From Chryseobacterium sp. VAUSW3 (GTDB taxonomy: Bacteria > Bacteroidota > Bacteroidia > Flavobacteriales > Weeksellaceae): DNA of 64,000 nt. The stretch's first letter is position 1, and every line of letters begins with the position of its first letter. The stretch covers positions 620,001-684,000 of the forward strand of contig NZ_NIUY01000002.1 in assembly GCF_002205795.1 (NCBI RefSeq), read 5' to 3'. The notes beneath the pieces are model-generated. The model was not told where the DNA came from, made no database searches, and worked only from the letters and a program-made list of their open reading frames with translations. Made by a program: the position numbers and the translations under genes. Shown in pieces: positions 27,227 through 36,594 of the stretch.

Positions 27227-29353
27227 ATGAAAAAAACATTTACCACATCATTACTTACCATTACGTGTATGATGAATGCCCAAATCTGGCCCGATGCCAA
27301 GCCTCCCATTGCCGAAAAGCAAAATCACATCCGAGAAATTCACGGTGAAAAAGTGAACGATCCGTATTACTGGATGATCGATTATTTCAAAAAAGGAAAA
27401 GATTCTACCAAAGTTGTAAACTATCTTACTGCCGAAAATGCCTACCTCGAAACGATGATGGCGGATACCAAACAGCTGCGCGACAACCTTTATCAGGAAA
27501 TGAAGGCCAGGATCAAGGAAAAAGACGAAAGTGTTCCGGTTTTCAAAAATGGTTATTATTACTATTCGCGCACCGAAACTGGCAAGCAGTATTTCAAATA
27601 TTGCCGCAAAAAAGGAAGCCTTTCCGCTCCGGAAGAAATTCTGCTCGATGTAGACCAAATGGCGGAAGGAAAAGCGTATTACACAGCCACTGGTTTCAGT
27701 ATTTCGCCAGACAATTCAAAAATGATTTTCGGGGTTGATGATGTTTCGCGCCGACAGTACAGTCTGTTTCTGAAAGATTTAAACACCGGAAAAATCACTG
27801 ATCTGGGAATTAAAAATACTGAAGGTAACGCAGTTTGGGCTGCCGATAATAAAACAATTTATTATACAGCAAAAAATGATGTAACGCTTCTGTCGGAGAA
27901 GATTAAAAGACACACTTTAGGAACCTCTTCATCAAAAGATGCGGTGGTTTACGAAGAAAAAGACAATACCAACTATATTGGTGTTGATAAATCGAAGAAC
28001 GAAAAGTATATTTTAATTTACTCCTCTGCTACCACGAGTTCGGAAATACGATATCTACCTTCGAACGATCCCAACGGAAATTTTAAGGTTTTTCAGCCAA
28101 GGATGAAGGATGTTCTGTATGACATCACTCCTCTGGAAGATAAATTCCTGATCACCACCAATAAAGATGCTTTAAATTTCAAAGTGATGGAAACGCCCAT
28201 CAACAAAACGGGTGTTGAAAACTGGAAAGATTTAATTCCGCACCGGAAAGATGTTTTGATGCAAGGAATTGATGAATTCAAGAATTTTCTTGTATTTTCC
28301 GAAAGACAGAACGGGCTTTCTCAGCTTGTCATTCAGGACAGAAAAACCCTTAAAAAGGAATTTCTGAAGTTTGATGAACCGGCTTATATGATCCGAAGCA
28401 TGAACAATCCGGAATACAATACCGATAATTTCCGTTTTGCTTATACTTCGATGATTACTCCAAGTTCTCAATATGAGCAGAATCTGGTAACAGGCAAAAG
28501 AACATTACTCAAACAGCTGGAAGTTCTTGGCGGCTACGATAAGAACCTGTACACCACTGAACGAGTTTTTGCCACCGCAAAAGACGGGACCAAAATCCCG
28601 ATCTCCATGGTTTATAAAAAAGGATTCGAGAAAAACGGCAAAAACCCAGTACTTCTTTACGGTTACGGTTCCTACGGAAACTCGATGGAAGCTACCTTCA
28701 GCTCTACAAGACTGAGTTTGCTGGACCGAGGTTTTGCTTTTGCGATTGCACACATCCGCGGCGGACAGGAAATGGGCCGACAATGGTATGAAGACGGAAA
28801 AATGATGAAAAAAATCAATACTTTCACAGATTTTATTGATGCCGGAGAATTTTTAGTGAAAGAAAAATACACCTCCCCGGAACATCTTTACGCGCAGGGA
28901 GGTTCCGCGGGTGGTTTGCTGATGGGTGCAGTGGTAAACATGAAACCCGAGCTCTGGAACGGTGTTATTGCACAAGTTCCTTTCGTGGATGTTGTGAATA
29001 CCATGCTCGACGAAAGCATTCCATTAACTACAAATGAATACGATGAGTGGGGAAATCCAAACAATAAAGATGCTTATTTATACATGAAATCTTACTCTCC
29101 TTATGAAAATATCCAGAAGAAGAATTATCCGAATATTTTGATTACTACAGGATTACACGATTCTCAGGTACAGTATTTTGAGCCTGCAAAATGGGCAGCT
29201 AAACTGAGAGATCTGAAAACTGATAAAAATGCAGTTTTACTGAAAACAGAAATGGCTTATGGTCATGGCGGAGCTTCAGGAAGATTCGATTACCTGAAAG
29301 ATGTGGCTTGGGACTATGCGTTTCTTCTTAAACTGGAGGGAATAACGAAATAA
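27227..29353 (+). CDS. S9A prolyl oligopeptidase family protein
   Basis: The 708-aa serine peptidase hydrolyses short peptides after proline (or basic residues in oligopeptidase B-like members). An N-terminal hydrophobic segment (MKKTFTTSLLTITCMMNAQ) suggests export. DPYYWMIDYFKKG is the N-terminal signature, a beta-propeller spans about 80-420, and the hydrolase domain has GYGSYGNSMEA, AHIRGGQEMGRQWYEDG and the nucleophile AQGGSAGGLLMG (Ser 560). Catalytic His is likely in MAYGHGGASGRFD. It is the last gene of the run before a strong terminator. Confidence 0.92.
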   Translation: MKKTFTTSLLTITCMMNAQIWPDAKPPIAEKQNHIREIHGEKVNDPYYWMIDYFKKGKDSTKVVNYLTAENAYLETMMADTKQLRDNLYQEMKARIKEKDESVPVFKNGYYYYSRTETGKQYFKYCRKKGSLSAPEEILLDVDQMAEGKAYYTATGFSISPDNSKMIFGVDDVSRRQYSLFLKDLNTGKITDLGIKNTEGNAVWAADNKTIYYTAKNDVTLLSEKIKRHTLGTSSSKDAVVYEEKDNTNYIGVDKSKNEKYILIYSSATTSSEIRYLPSNDPNGNFKVFQPRMKDVLYDITPLEDKFLITTNKDALNFKVMETPINKTGVENWKDLIPHRKDVLMQGIDEFKNFLVFSERQNGLSQLVIQDRKTLKKEFLKFDEPAYMIRSMNNPEYNTDNFRFAYTSMITPSSQYEQNLVTGKRTLLKQLEVLGGYDKNLYTTERVFATAKDGTKIPISMVYKKGFEKNGKNPVLLYGYGSYGNSMEATFSSTRLSLLDRGFAFAIAHIRGGQEMGRQWYEDGKMMKKINTFTDFIDAGEFLVKEKYTSPEHLYAQGGSAGGLLMGAVVNMKPELWNGVIAQVPFVDVVNTMLDESIPLTTNEYDEWGNPNNKDAYLYMKSYSPYENIQKKNYPNILITTGLHDSQVQYFEPAKWAAKLRDLKTDKNAVLLKTEMAYGHGGASGRFDYLKDVAWDYAFLLKLEGITK

Positions 29354-29365
29354 CTTAAATTATCC

Positions 29366-29400
29366 AAAGCGGAATGATTGTAATCATTCCGCTTTATTTT
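29366..29400 (+). terminator. Terminator after the prolyl oligopeptidase gene
   Basis: AAAGCGGAATGAT and ATCATTCCGCTTT form a 13-bp stem with a 4-base loop, followed by a T-rich stretch. Confidence 0.85.
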
Positions 29401-29448
29401 TTTTATCACCGAATATTTCGGATTTTTGTGAAAATTAAAAGAAAAATT

Positions 29449-30210
29449 ATGAGAAAAAATATCGTTGCAGGAAACTGGAAGATGAACAAAAATGTAATTG
29501 AGGCACAACAACTCATGTTTCAGTTACTCGAGTACAAAAAAAATAACGCCACCAACTGTGAAGTCTGGATCGCGCCACCTTCCCTTTATCTGATGATGGC
29601 TAAAGATCTTTATGAGCAGGATGAAATCGGCGTTTTCGCACAGGACATGAGTGAACACGAAAGCGGAGCTTATACCGGAGAAATTTCTGCTGATATGCTG
29701 GAATCCATTGACGCGACCGGCGCAATTATCGGTCACTCAGAACGAAGACAATACCACGGCGAAACCGATTCCCACTGCAACAGAAAAGTGAAATTGGCTT
29801 TGGATAAAGGTTTAATTCCAATTTATTGCAACGGGGAAACTTTGGAACAAAGAAAATCCGGACAACATTTAGAAGTCGTAAAAAACCAGACAGAAGTTGC
29901 GTTGTTTACCCTTTCTGCGGAAGAAATTAAGAAAGTAGTTATCGCTTACGAACCCGTTTGGGCCATCGGAACCGGCGAAACTGCATCTCCTGAACAAGCT
30001 CAGGAAATTCATGCCCACATCAGAAATTTAATTGCTGCAAAATACGGACAAGAAGTTGCCGACGAAATTTCAATTTTATACGGTGGTTCTGTGAAACCTG
30101 ACAACGCGAAAGAAATATTTTCTCAACCCGATATCGACGGTGGTTTAATTGGAGGCGCAGCTTTGAAAATTGAAGATTTTGCGAAAATTATAGAAGGGTT
30201 TAATGCTTAA
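29449..30210 (+). CDS. tpiA: Triose-phosphate isomerase
   Basis: The 253-aa TIM-barrel enzyme interconverts dihydroxyacetone phosphate and glyceraldehyde 3-phosphate. MRKNIVAGNWKMNK gives the catalytic Asn/Lys, GHSERRQYHGE the catalytic His (loop 4), and AYEPVWAIGTGETASPEQ the catalytic Glu with the mobile lid loop. YGGSVKPDN and DGGLIGGAAL bind phosphate. The 29449 start is chosen because the upstream ATG (29374) lies inside the terminator hairpin. Length is normal. Confidence 0.96.
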   Translation: MRKNIVAGNWKMNKNVIEAQQLMFQLLEYKKNNATNCEVWIAPPSLYLMMAKDLYEQDEIGVFAQDMSEHESGAYTGEISADMLESIDATGAIIGHSERRQYHGETDSHCNRKVKLALDKGLIPIYCNGETLEQRKSGQHLEVVKNQTEVALFTLSAEEIKKVVIAYEPVWAIGTGETASPEQAQEIHAHIRNLIAAKYGQEVADEISILYGGSVKPDNAKEIFSQPDIDGGLIGGAALKIEDFAKIIEGFNA

Positions 30211-30217
30211 TTTCCAA

Positions 30218-30883
30218 ATGAAAAAAGTACTTATTCTTACCTCAGTTCTGATTGGAGGACTTTTGTTTTCGCAGGTGAAAATCCCCAAAAACTCATCCAA
30301 AGGAACGATAACCACATCCACAGACTTAAATATAAATTATACTCATCTGGTTTATGAAAAAGGAAAGGTAACCTTCATTAATTCTGAAACCGGAAAAGAG
30401 GAATTTCTTTACGACAGTTCTATAAAAAGTATGATTTATGATGCAGAAACAGTTAATGAAACCGCATTTCCAAAAGCTGAATCCGCAGTTGCCCATACTA
30501 TATTAAAACAGTCTTCGGAAAGTTCTTCAGCGAAAAATAATTTCATTAATAACGCAGATTATATTAAAGCCAAAAAACTGAGCCAGTTAGGTACCGGATT
30601 TCTGGTAGGTGGCGGCGCCTGTTTTCTGGTTGGCGGTCTTCTGAATTTATCTTCAGGTTCAGGACAAACAGTGAATGAAGTAAACCAAAAAGCTGAATCC
30701 CAAGGCAGCCCAATTCCGCTAATCATTGGATTGGCCGGAATGGGTGCCGGATTAGTGATGAAAATTTCAGGAAATTCTCAAATGAAAAAGATTAAAAATA
30801 ATTCTGCTTTCATTTTAAAACCTGCCAATGAATATTTTGTGGTTACAAACGGTGATGGTGTAGGGATTAAAATGAAATTTTAA
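30218..30883 (+). CDS. Exported or membrane protein of unknown function
   Basis: The 221-aa protein begins MKKVLILTSVLIGGLLFSQ, a signal peptide. The middle has two hydrophobic glycine-rich segments (GTGFLVGGGACFLVGGLLNL near 130-150 and IPLIIGLAGMGAGLVM near 170-185) separated by a polar loop. The N-terminal part (20-110) is soluble. An alternative ATG at 30203 overlaps the tpiA stop codon and would only add five residues before the signal peptide. No family is recognised. Likely inner-membrane or lipid-associated. Confidence 0.68.
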   Translation: MKKVLILTSVLIGGLLFSQVKIPKNSSKGTITTSTDLNINYTHLVYEKGKVTFINSETGKEEFLYDSSIKSMIYDAETVNETAFPKAESAVAHTILKQSSESSSAKNNFINNADYIKAKKLSQLGTGFLVGGGACFLVGGLLNLSSGSGQTVNEVNQKAESQGSPIPLIIGLAGMGAGLVMKISGNSQMKKIKNNSAFILKPANEYFVVTNGDGVGIKMKF

Positions 30884-30910
30884 TTTCCTTAATTTTAATT
30901 GGATAAACAA

Positions 30911-30938
30911 AAAAGAACGCAAATTGCGTTCTTTTTTT
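30911..30938. terminator. Bidirectional terminator between the 221-aa protein and clpP
   Basis: AAAAGAACGCAA and TTGCGTTCTTTT form a stem with a T run on the plus strand and the matching A run in front, so it can serve both converging units. Confidence 0.85.
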
Positions 30939-30955
30939 ATTCCTTATTCCTTAAT

Positions 30956-31639
30956 TTACTTATCCAATTTTCTTTCCAGAACTTCATCAACCATTCCGTA
31001 TTCTTTCGCTTCGGATGATGTCATCCAGTAATCACGGTCTGACGCTTTTTCAACCCATTCGTAGGTTTGTCCGGAATGGTTTGCGATAATATCGTAAAGC
31101 TCTTTTTTAAGCTTCAGCATTTCTCTCAGATTAATTTCCATATCAGAGGCAACACCCTGTGCACCGCCCGAAGGTTGGTGAATCATCACTCTGGAGTGTT
31201 TCAGCGCTGAACGTTTTCCTTTCTCACCAGCTACCAATAATACTGCGCCCATAGAAGCCGCCATGCCGGTACAGATAGTAGAAACATCAGGCTTAATGAT
31301 CTGCATCGTATCATAAATTCCCAATCCTGCATAAACACTTCCGCCCGGAGAGTTGATGTAAATCTGGATATCTTTGGAAGCATCAGAACTTTCCAGAAAC
31401 AAAAGCTGCGCTGTTACGATATTGGCTACCTGATCGTCGATTCCTGTTCCCAGAAAAATAATTCGGTCCATCATCAAACGCGAAAAAACGTCCATTTGAG
31501 CAACGTTCAAACGTCTTTCTTCCATAATGTATGGCGTAAGGTTCGTTGGTCCGTACATGCTCATATATTGGTCTGTTGCCAATCCGCTGTTCCCTAAATG
31601 CTTTACAGAGAAATCTCTGAAATCTTTTTTTATGTCCAT
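30956..31639 (-). CDS. clpP: ATP-dependent Clp protease proteolytic subunit
   Basis: The 227-aa serine peptidase forms the tetradecameric barrel that works with ClpX/ClpA ATPases. The triad is visible: GMAASMGAV (Ser 129), RVMIHQPSGG (His 154) and the Asp in SDRDYWM (near 201). INSPGGSVYAGLGIYD is the conserved substrate-groove strand. Length is slightly above the E. coli enzyme because of an N-terminal propeptide-like part. It follows dnaG by 30 bases on the minus strand and may share its transcript. Confidence 0.95.
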   Translation of the reverse strand: MDIKKDFRDFSVKHLGNSGLATDQYMSMYGPTNLTPYIMEERRLNVAQMDVFSRLMMDRIIFLGTGIDDQVANIVTAQLLFLESSDASKDIQIYINSPGGSVYAGLGIYDTMQIIKPDVSTICTGMAASMGAVLLVAGEKGKRSALKHSRVMIHQPSGGAQGVASDMEINLREMLKLKKELYDIIANHSGQTYEWVEKASDRDYWMTSSEAKEYGMVDEVLERKLDK

Positions 31640-31669
31640 ATTACTATTTTTATTTTCTGCTTTTTTAAA

Positions 31670-33646
31670 TTACAATTTCTGTTCCCTAAAAAAAATATGC
31701 CCTTTTGTCACTAATCGGTTCAGCGTTTGGTTGATTTGGTCTAAAAGCGATTTTAAAGTTTGTATTTTTTTTATGGTTTCATAATATTCTGCCTCGTTAT
31801 CGTTTCGGTGTTCATTTAAAAGGTTCCGGTACTGATAAATTATTTTCTCAATGAAATGACCTTTATGAATCAGAATATCATCCTCAATCTGGGCCGCGAT
31901 TTTATCTCCCAATTTCGGTGGGAAAATATTGCTTTTTTCCCAGTTGCTTAGCTGGTAAGGCTCCAAAATAGCGTCCGAAACTTTCATTACGATATTTTGG
32001 TCCATTAATGTTAAGAAAAAATCTCCCTTAATAATTTTATTGTTTGCGATTCCGCTCTTTAATTCATCAACGATAATTTTATTAACGGCCGACTGTATTT
32101 CGTAATCATCTTCCTCCAAATGGTTTAAAATTTCTTCCAAAACCGATATCTGATAAGGTTCGTTATCCGAATTCACCTTATTTAAAATATAATCACCAAA
32201 ATTAAGAACATGGCTCACCAATTTTTCTTCCAGTTCTAAAAGAGGATCAAGGCTTTCAATAGCTTCAGGAACTTTTTCCAGCTTTACCGAAGCCGATTTT
32301 TCCTGTCTCTGCTGCGGAGAAATCTGTTGTTTCTGAACCTGTTTCTGAACGTTGAGTTCATTAAAAAGTGACTGTTCTGAAATACCGAATTTTGCTGAAA
32401 CTTCCTTTAAATACACTTCCTGCTTCAGCGAATTCTGAACAAAAGCCACCGATTTCACGATATCGCGGATCGATTCTGCCTTTTTTATGGGATCGCTGCC
32501 GGCATCTTTCAGTAAGATTTCAGCTTTGAAATCGATAAAATCTTTCGCCTCATTCTTAATGAAATTTTCCACATATTCCTGCGGATGTTTCCTCGAAAAC
32601 GAATCCGGGTCGTCACCATCAGGAAAAAGCAAAACACGGATGTTCATGGCTTCCGAAAGCAACATATCGATACTGCGGAAACTTGCCTTAATTCCGGCAG
32701 AGTCACCGTCAAAAAGAATAGTGACATTTTCGGTAAGACGCTTGATGAGTTTTATCTGTTCCACCGTAAGCGCTGTGCCCGAACTGGAAACTACATTTTC
32801 AATTCCTGCCTGATGAAGGGCGATTACATCCATATAACCTTCCACAAGAAGGCACAGATTATTTTTCGAAATAGCCTGCTTACTTTGATTTAAACCGTAA
32901 AGAACATTCGATTTATGGTAGATTTCTGTTTCAGGAGAATTCAGATATTTCGCGGTTTTTACATTATTCCGGAGGATTCTTCCGCCAAAACCTACCACTC
33001 TGCCCGAAAAACTGTGAATCGGGAACATCACGCGTTCCCGAAATCGGTCAACTCCCGTAGGCGTATTTTCCGGAAAAATCGAAAGGCCTGATTTTTCCAG
33101 AATTTCTTTAGAATAAACTTTATCCAAAGCAAACTTCGTAAAACTGTCTTTCTGCTCCGGCGAATAACCCAACTGAAATTTCCTGATAATATCATCGCGC
33201 AGGTCCCGCTCTTTAAAATAAGAATATCCGACAGACTTGCCTTCTTCAGTTTCAAAAAGCTGCTGCTGAAAAAAATCATTGGCTATCTCATGAATTTTAT
33301 ACAGAATTTCCTTGTCTGTTTGCGACTGCTTTTCATCTTCGCTCAGTTCCCGCCGGTCTTCCTCTATTTCGATTCCGTATTTCTTGGCGGCGTGACGAAG
33401 GGCTTCGGGATAAGTAAAATTTTCAATTTCCATGAGGAAAGAAATGGCGGTACCACCCTTTCCGCTCGAAAAATCTTTCCAGATCTGTTTGCTTGGCGAT
33501 ACGATAAAGCTCGGCGATTTTTCCTCATGAAAAGGACTCAGCCCTTTAAAATTAGAGCCTGCTCTTTTCAGTTGCACATATTCGCCAATGATTTCTTCCA
33601 CCCGAATCGTGGAAAATATTTTATCAATAGTCGCTTTAGAAATCAT
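31670..33646 (-). CDS. dnaG: DNA primase with degenerate zinc-binding domain
   Basis: The 658-aa primase makes RNA primers for replication. The N-terminal CHC2-like domain (1-95) starts MISKATIDKIFSTIRVEEII. The usual C-H-C-C zinc ligands appear as Ser 37, His 40, Asp 58 and Ser 61 (KGLSPFHEEKSPSF and WKDFSSGKGG), so only the His is kept. The TOPRIM core has LLVEGYMDVIALHQAG and the acidic FDGDSAGIKA. A C-terminal helical helicase-binding region follows. The start at 33646 is preferred; the frame runs 37 codons farther upstream, into dispersed repeat copy 3. Confidence 0.93.
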   Translation of the reverse strand: MISKATIDKIFSTIRVEEIIGEYVQLKRAGSNFKGLSPFHEEKSPSFIVSPSKQIWKDFSSGKGGTAISFLMEIENFTYPEALRHAAKKYGIEIEEDRRELSEDEKQSQTDKEILYKIHEIANDFFQQQLFETEEGKSVGYSYFKERDLRDDIIRKFQLGYSPEQKDSFTKFALDKVYSKEILEKSGLSIFPENTPTGVDRFRERVMFPIHSFSGRVVGFGGRILRNNVKTAKYLNSPETEIYHKSNVLYGLNQSKQAISKNNLCLLVEGYMDVIALHQAGIENVVSSSGTALTVEQIKLIKRLTENVTILFDGDSAGIKASFRSIDMLLSEAMNIRVLLFPDGDDPDSFSRKHPQEYVENFIKNEAKDFIDFKAEILLKDAGSDPIKKAESIRDIVKSVAFVQNSLKQEVYLKEVSAKFGISEQSLFNELNVQKQVQKQQISPQQRQEKSASVKLEKVPEAIESLDPLLELEEKLVSHVLNFGDYILNKVNSDNEPYQISVLEEILNHLEEDDYEIQSAVNKIIVDELKSGIANNKIIKGDFFLTLMDQNIVMKVSDAILEPYQLSNWEKSNIFPPKLGDKIAAQIEDDILIHKGHFIEKIIYQYRNLLNEHRNDNEAEYYETIKKIQTLKSLLDQINQTLNRLVTKGHIFFREQKL

Positions 33647-33686
33647 TCGGTAAAAATAGGAAATAAGTTTTTGTTTTTTCAATTTA

Positions 33687-33817
33687 TTTGGGCGTAACCC
33701 TCGCCTGCGCTTATCAAAATAACGATTTTTTACAGCCGCCCGGGTCGGGCTATTCATTACAAGTCCTCATTCCGCATTGCTGCATTCCGGGCTTTTCATT
33801 GCTATCCCTTACGCGCA
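33687..33817 (+). repeat. Dispersed intergenic repeat, copy 3
   Basis: Starts TTTGGGCGTAACCCTCGCC and ends CCCTTACGCG, as copy 2 does. It lacks the central T/A hairpin and instead has GGGTCGGGCTATTCATTACA. It lies between the divergent dnaG and asparaginase genes, so it may overlap the dnaG upstream region. Confidence 0.75.
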
Positions 33818-33862
33818 TGATAAAGTTTTACCAACCCAGATCGTTGTCACCATCAAATTTCA

Positions 33863-33870
33863 TATTTTTG
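33863..33870 (+). promoter_or_regulatory. -7 box of the isoaspartyl peptidase gene
   Basis: TATTTTTG with a TTG 16 bases upstream (33844-33846) and 17 bases to ATG 33888. Confidence 0.6.
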
Positions 33871-33887
33871 ATGAAATTTTTAACCTC

Positions 33888-34889
33888 ATGAAAAACTTTT
33901 CCGTTCTACTGTTATTATTCACATTTATCTTCAGTTCCGCCCAGAAAAAATATGTTCTGGTGATTCATGGCGGCGCAGGAACCATTACCCGCGAAAACAT
34001 GACTGCAGAAAAAGAAAAAGCCTACCGCGCAAAACTTACGGAAGCTTTAACCGCAGGTTACGCTGAAATTAAGAAAGGAAGCTCTTCTGTTGACGCCGTA
34101 GCAGCCGCAATAGTGATTATGGAAGATTCGCCACTTTTCAATGCAGGAAAAGGTGCCGTTTTCACTTCCGACGGAAAAAATGAACTCGATGCCTCCATCA
34201 TGTACGGGAAAGATCTTTCTGCAGGGGCCATTGCGGGAGTTCACACCATAAAAAATCCCATAAAAGCAGCGATTGCTGTGATGCAGAAATCCGCGCATGT
34301 CATGCTTGCCGGAAACGGCGCTGAAATTTTCGCAAAAGAAAACGGACTCGAAATCGTAGATCCAAAATATTTCTGGACCAAAGACCGTTGGGATGGACTA
34401 CAAAAACTCAAAAAGAAAGAAACCGAAAAAACGCCGAAAATTTCACAGAACAGCATTGAAGATTCTTATCTCATCGATCAGAAATTCGGTACCGTGGGCG
34501 CAGTTGCGCTGGATAAGAACGGAAATATCGCCGCAGGAACTTCCACTGGTGGAATGAGCAATAAAAAGTTTGGCAGGATCGGCGATTCCCCAATTATCGG
34601 AGCAGGAACTTACGCCAATGCTCAGGTTGGGATTTCAGGAACCGGTTGGGGCGAATTTTTCATCCGTTCTACAGCTGCAAGAACCATTGCCGCAAAAATG
34701 GAATATCAAAATAAAGACCTTAAAACCGCAGCTCAGGAAACCATCGACCAGATCGAAAAAATGGGCGGAGATGGCGGTTTAATCGCTTTAGACAAAGACG
34801 GAAACATTGCAATGCCCTTCAACACAGCAGGAATGTATCGTGGCGCGGTTACCGAAAACGGAGAAATTGAAATCGAAATCTATAAATAG
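33888..34889 (+). CDS. Periplasmic isoaspartyl peptidase/L-asparaginase
   Basis: The 333-aa Ntn-hydrolase has a signal peptide (MKNFSVLLLLFTFIFSSAQ) followed by YVLVIHGGAGTITRENM. FNAGKGAVFTSDGKNELDASIM is typical of plant-type asparaginases. The autocleavage site is Gly-Thr in KFGTVGAVALD; the new N-terminal Thr is the nucleophile. GTSTGGMSNKKFGRIGDSPIIG binds substrate. It should cleave beta-aspartyl dipeptides and asparagine in the periplasm. The longer frame from 33777 runs through repeat copy 3 and is rejected. Confidence 0.92.
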   Translation: MKNFSVLLLLFTFIFSSAQKKYVLVIHGGAGTITRENMTAEKEKAYRAKLTEALTAGYAEIKKGSSSVDAVAAAIVIMEDSPLFNAGKGAVFTSDGKNELDASIMYGKDLSAGAIAGVHTIKNPIKAAIAVMQKSAHVMLAGNGAEIFAKENGLEIVDPKYFWTKDRWDGLQKLKKKETEKTPKISQNSIEDSYLIDQKFGTVGAVALDKNGNIAAGTSTGGMSNKKFGRIGDSPIIGAGTYANAQVGISGTGWGEFFIRSTAARTIAAKMEYQNKDLKTAAQETIDQIEKMGGDGGLIALDKDGNIAMPFNTAGMYRGAVTENGEIEIEIYK

Positions 34890-34900
34890 ACTCAAAATCA

Positions 34901-35308
34901 ATGGAATTTAAAATCAATAAAATTGAAGACTGGCAAAATGTGGTTAATGAAATCTTGCCTCATTTCAAACATAACATTTTGCTTTTAAAAGGAAATCTGG
35001 GCGCCGGAAAAACAACATTCACCAAATTTCTCCTGAAAAATTTGGGAAGCAAAGACGAAGTTTCTTCCCCGACATACGCTATTGTGAACGAGTATCATAC
35101 TCCGAAAGGAAAAGTCTTTCATTTCGATCTTTACCGTATGAAAAATATTACCGAAGTTTACGATATTGGAATGGATGAATATCTGGATAATGCCCAACTC
35201 TGTATTATTGAATGGCCCGAAATTTACGAAGAAGAACTGCAAGGTTTTCCTCACCACGAAATAACGATAAGCAACAAGGAAGAAACAAGGACCGTTACTT
35301 TCAAGTAA
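34901..35308 (+). CDS. tsaE: tRNA threonylcarbamoyladenosine biosynthesis ATPase TsaE
   Basis: The 135-aa P-loop protein assists TsaB/TsaD in making the t6A modification of ANN-decoding tRNAs. Walker A is LKGNLGAGKTTFTKFLL (near 27-43). SSPTYAIVNEYH and VFHFDLYRM are family motifs, and LCIIEWPEIYEE is the Walker B-like strand. Length is standard. It starts 11 bases after the asparaginase stop codon and is probably cotranscribed. Confidence 0.92.
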   Translation: MEFKINKIEDWQNVVNEILPHFKHNILLLKGNLGAGKTTFTKFLLKNLGSKDEVSSPTYAIVNEYHTPKGKVFHFDLYRMKNITEVYDIGMDEYLDNAQLCIIEWPEIYEEELQGFPHHEITISNKEETRTVTFK

Positions 35309-35336
35309 ATTTTATTTTTTAGTCGCTAAATCATTG

Positions 35337-35344
35337 TATCTTTG
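35337..35344 (+). promoter_or_regulatory. -7 box of ald
   Basis: TATCTTTG, followed by a leader of about 55 bases to ATG 35401. No good -33 element is seen. Confidence 0.5.
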
Positions 35345-35400
35345 TAGCTTTATTTATCGACTATCAATAACTTATTCTTTGTATACGCAAATCGTAACTA

Positions 35401-36594
35401 ATGAGCAGTACAAATATTTTCACCCCGTTTTCTGAGCAGGAACTGATGCCGCAGGAAGAAAAACTGGAAGTGGTAAAAAAAGGAAAACAGTTTGCTATCG
35501 GAGTTCCGAAAGAAACCTGTCTTAATGAACGCAGAACTTGCCTAACGCCTGATGCCGTTCAGGTTTTAGTAGAACACGGTCACCAGATTGTAGTAGAATC
35601 AGGAGCCGGCGAGGGATCATTTTTCACCGATCTGCAATATTCAGAAGCCGGCGCTCAGATCACCCATGATCCGCGCGAAGCTTTTCAGCAGGATCTGGTT
35701 CTAAAAATAAATCCTCCAACCATTGAAGAGATTGAATTTTTAAAGCCATGCACCTACCTTATTTCGGCGCTTCAAATCAATTTACGCGATCAGGAATATT
35801 TTAAAAAACTTGCCGAAAAGAAAGTTAACGCCATCGCATTTGAATTTATTGTTGATGAGTACAAGCAGCTTTCTCTCGTGCGCTTGATTGGTGAAATTGC
35901 AGGCAATATTTCAATTCTTTATGCCGCAGAACTTCTTGCACTTTCCAACGGTTTAATGCTGGGAGGAATTACAGGTGTTCGCCCAACAGAAGTTGTGATC
36001 CTTGGAGCCGGAATTGTTGGGGAGTTTGCCACAAAAGCAGCTTTAGGTTTAGGAGCAAGTGTAAAAGTTTTCGATAATTCACTTTCAAAACTCCGCAGAC
36101 TTCACATGATGGTTGACGGAAGGGTTCCCACTTCAATCATTGATCCAAAGGAACTTTCGAAAAGTTTGAAAAGAGCCGATGTGGTAATTGGTGCGCTTTC
36201 TAAAATCAGCCTCTGCCCTATCGTTACCGAAGAAATGGTTTCGAAAATGAAAAAAGGGAGCGTTATTATCGACGTAACCATCGACAACGGAAAAGTGATT
36301 GAAACCTCCGAGTTAACGGATATGGAAGATCCTTACATCATTAAACACGGCGTCATTCACTGTGGCTTACCAAATCTTACCTCAAAAATGCCGCGAACTA
36401 CGACCAAGGCGGTTTCTAATTTCTTTTTGAGTTATCTTCTGAATTACGATGAAGAGGGTGGTTTCGAAAATATGCTGGTCCGCAAAAATGAAATGAAGCA
36501 GTCGCTGTATATGTACAAAGGCCGACACACCAAAAAACTCATCTGCGACCGATTCGACCTTACTTATCATGACATCAATCTTTTAATTTTTTAA
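35401..36594 (+). CDS. ald: Alanine dehydrogenase
   Basis: The 397-aa NAD-dependent enzyme interconverts alanine and pyruvate plus ammonia. The N-terminal substrate domain has AIGVPKETCLNERRTCLTPD and VVESGAGEGSFF. The Rossmann fold carries VVILGAGIVGEFATKAALGLGA with the GxGxxG-like turn. SKMKKGSVIIDVTIDNG lies in the return to the catalytic domain. The C-terminus GRHTKKLICDRFDLTYHDINLLIF looks intact. The distinctive N-terminal leader (residues 1-30) precedes the catalytic start. Confidence 0.9.
   Translation: MSSTNIFTPFSEQELMPQEEKLEVVKKGKQFAIGVPKETCLNERRTCLTPDAVQVLVEHGHQIVVESGAGEGSFFTDLQYSEAGAQITHDPREAFQQDLVLKINPPTIEEIEFLKPCTYLISALQINLRDQEYFKKLAEKKVNAIAFEFIVDEYKQLSLVRLIGEIAGNISILYAAELLALSNGLMLGGITGVRPTEVVILGAGIVGEFATKAALGLGASVKVFDNSLSKLRRLHMMVDGRVPTSIIDPKELSKSLKRADVVIGALSKISLCPIVTEEMVSKMKKGSVIIDVTIDNGKVIETSELTDMEDPYIIKHGVIHCGLPNLTSKMPRTTTKAVSNFFLSYLLNYDEEGGFENMLVRKNEMKQSLYMYKGRHTKKLICDRFDLTYHDINLLIF

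Noticed and set aside
33647-33757. 37-codon upstream extension of dnaG
   Set aside because: It translates part of dispersed repeat copy 3 and lies upstream of the conserved MISKATIDKIFS start.
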